A stretch of 64,000 nucleotides of DNA from Croceibacter atlanticus HTCC2559. GTDB lineage: Bacteria; Bacteroidota; Bacteroidia; Flavobacteriales; Flavobacteriaceae. Both the position numbers and the translations under genes were made by a program. How positions within the stretch are numbered: position 1 is the first letter of the stretch; every line of letters starts with the position of its first letter. Of this stretch, positions 63,155-64,000 are shown piece by piece. The stretch is taken from assembly GCF_000196315.1 (NCBI RefSeq), contig NC_014230.1:2318501-2382500 (forward strand). The letters are read 5' to 3'. The notes under the pieces are model-generated. The model was not told where the DNA came from and did no database searches. It saw only the letters and a program-made list of their open reading frames with translations.

Positions 63155-64000
63155 ATGGCTATTGAAAAAGAGTTAAGGCTCAAAGAAAATATTAAGCACA
63201 GAGATGTAAACTGGCTTAGTTTTAATGAGCGTGTGTTGCAAGAAGCAGAAGACCAAAGTACGCCATTATATGAGCGTTTAAAGTTTCTTGCCATCTTCTC
63301 CTCTAATCTCGATGAACATTTTAGAGTAAGGGTTTCACAACTTAGACAAATTAAACGCATAGATAAAAGCTTGAGAAAGCGTTTGGCGTTTAGACCTAAG
63401 AAAGAAGTAAAAGAAATATTAAAAGGTGTAAAAAGTCATCAAGAACGCTTCGGAACAGTCTTTTTCGATGAAATTATCCCACAATTAAAAGAGCATAATA
63501 TTCACCTTATACATTCTGGTGAATTTTCTGAACCACAATGCAAAGAAGCTTCAGATTATTTTGCAACCAAAATAGTACCAGAACTAAATCCTAAAATTGT
63601 CGATTTCAAGACTGATAAAGATGTTTTTCTTCAGAATAATACCATTTATTTTGTCGTCGCATTTGAAAATGAAAAGCAATGCGGACTCTTAAATATTCCT
63701 GTTGAAGCTTGTGGGCGTTTTTATACATTTAAGAATAAGGATTCAAAAGATTACTTTATAACGTTTATTGATGATATAGTAAGATCCAAAGTATCTCAGA
63801 TCTTTCCTAATAAAACAGTAAAAGGAATTTATGAGGTTAAAATGTCTAGAGATGCAGAGCTATATTTAGATGATGAATATGAAGGCATCTTAGCAGAAAA
63901 AATTTATAACTCGTTAGAGCAACGTACAGAAGGACAACCAACACGTTTGTTGTACGATGCAAAAATGCCTAAAGAATTAAGGAAAGCAATTCGTAAATAT
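63155..64000 (+). CDS. ppk1: Polyphosphate kinase 1, N-terminal part cut by the window edge
   Basis: From ATG 63155 the frame is open to the end: 282 residues. The PPK1 N-terminal domain is clear (HRDVNWLSFNERVLQEAEDQSTPLYERLKFLAIFSSNLDEHFRVRVSQLRQ). It is followed by the head domain (NIPVEACGRFYTFKNKDSKDYFITFIDD) and the start of the catalytic part. PPK1 makes polyphosphate from ATP on the membrane. The catalytic histidines lie beyond the window. It is coupled to the nucleoside phosphorylase gene by direct stop-start contact. Confidence 0.93.
   Translation, partial: MAIEKELRLKENIKHRDVNWLSFNERVLQEAEDQSTPLYERLKFLAIFSSNLDEHFRVRVSQLRQIKRIDKSLRKRLAFRPKKEVKEILKGVKSHQERFGTVFFDEIIPQLKEHNIHLIHSGEFSEPQCKEASDYFATKIVPELNPKIVDFKTDKDVFLQNNTIYFVVAFENEKQCGLLNIPVEACGRFYTFKNKDSKDYFITFIDDIVRSKVSQIFPNKTVKGIYEVKMSRDAELYLDDEYEGILAEKIYNSLEQRTEGQPTRLLYDAKMPKELRKAIRKY

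Overview
The window looks like chromosome from a marine-type member of the Flavobacteriaceae (Bacteroidetes). The DNA is AT-rich. Several genes carry Bacteroidetes promoter elements (a -7 TAnnTTTG box, in the best cases with TTG 18-19 nt upstream). The gene set fits too: a gliding-motility isomerase (GldI), a type IX secretion C-terminal sorting domain, a PID-CTERM-like tail, CarboxypepD_reg-like modules, a fused 2-oxoacid dehydrogenase E1 and many short lipoproteins. No rRNA, tRNA, CRISPR, phage or insertion sequence was seen. The one structural RNA gene is the small SRP RNA (ffs, about 32.8 kb, minus strand), with a near-ideal promoter and a T-run terminator.

Layout. 0-9 kb: partial CorA, a divergent TruA-like pseudouridine synthase, an SDR enzyme, a broken small lipoprotein gene, a C45-type Ntn hydrolase with a TPR tail, an M28 peptidase, a broken YdeI-family gene and a umuDC operon whose UmuD lacks its autoproteolysis residues. 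8.5-16 kb: CPBP protease, serine deaminase, PanB, an RluA-type synthase, Ndk, and the operon nrnA-gldI-cyclophilin/FKBP fusion. 16-28 kb: extracellular polysaccharide block (Wzi, PHP tyrosine phosphatase, Wzc kinase, Wza, CapD/PglF-like dehydratase, DegT/PglE-like aminotransferase, PglC-like phosphosugar transferase), then a PID-CTERM mini-protein and an 827-residue T9SS-secreted protein. 28-37 kb: a beta-propeller protein, a transaldolase/FSA, an SDR, a VWA lipoprotein interrupted by one in-frame stop, ffs, glutamine cyclotransferase, a Cys-rich CarboxypepD_reg protein, a beta-helix-like lipoprotein, a lipocalin-like protein and a DUF721 protein. 37-51 kb: KatG, SMR exporter operon, a membrane glycosyltransferase, the thiM-thiE-tenA-thiD thiamine salvage operon, a SIMPL protein and UvrA.

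51-57 kb holds the most distinctive system: seven tightly packed minus-strand genes (FAD oxidoreductase, methyltransferase, type III polyketide synthase, enoyl-reductase-like SDR, hotdog dehydratase, ketosynthase, acyl carrier protein). They look like a dedicated fatty-starter supply plus ring-forming and tailoring enzymes for a methylated, oxidised phenolic lipid, quinone or pyrone of unknown structure. 57-64 kb: OmpA and lipocalin-like envelope proteins, a 53-residue DUF1328 membrane protein, fused E1 alpha/beta, a 2-oxoglutarate-type oxygenase, a SUI1-family factor, a nucleoside phosphorylase and the start of polyphosphate kinase.

Three genes are broken (2668-3013, 6272-6839, 30910-32769). 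All four frame breaks in the first two are single-base losses, most of them in or next to homopolymer runs, so base-level errors in the record should be excluded before calling them pseudogenes. All functional statements rest on reading motifs by eye; no database search was run.
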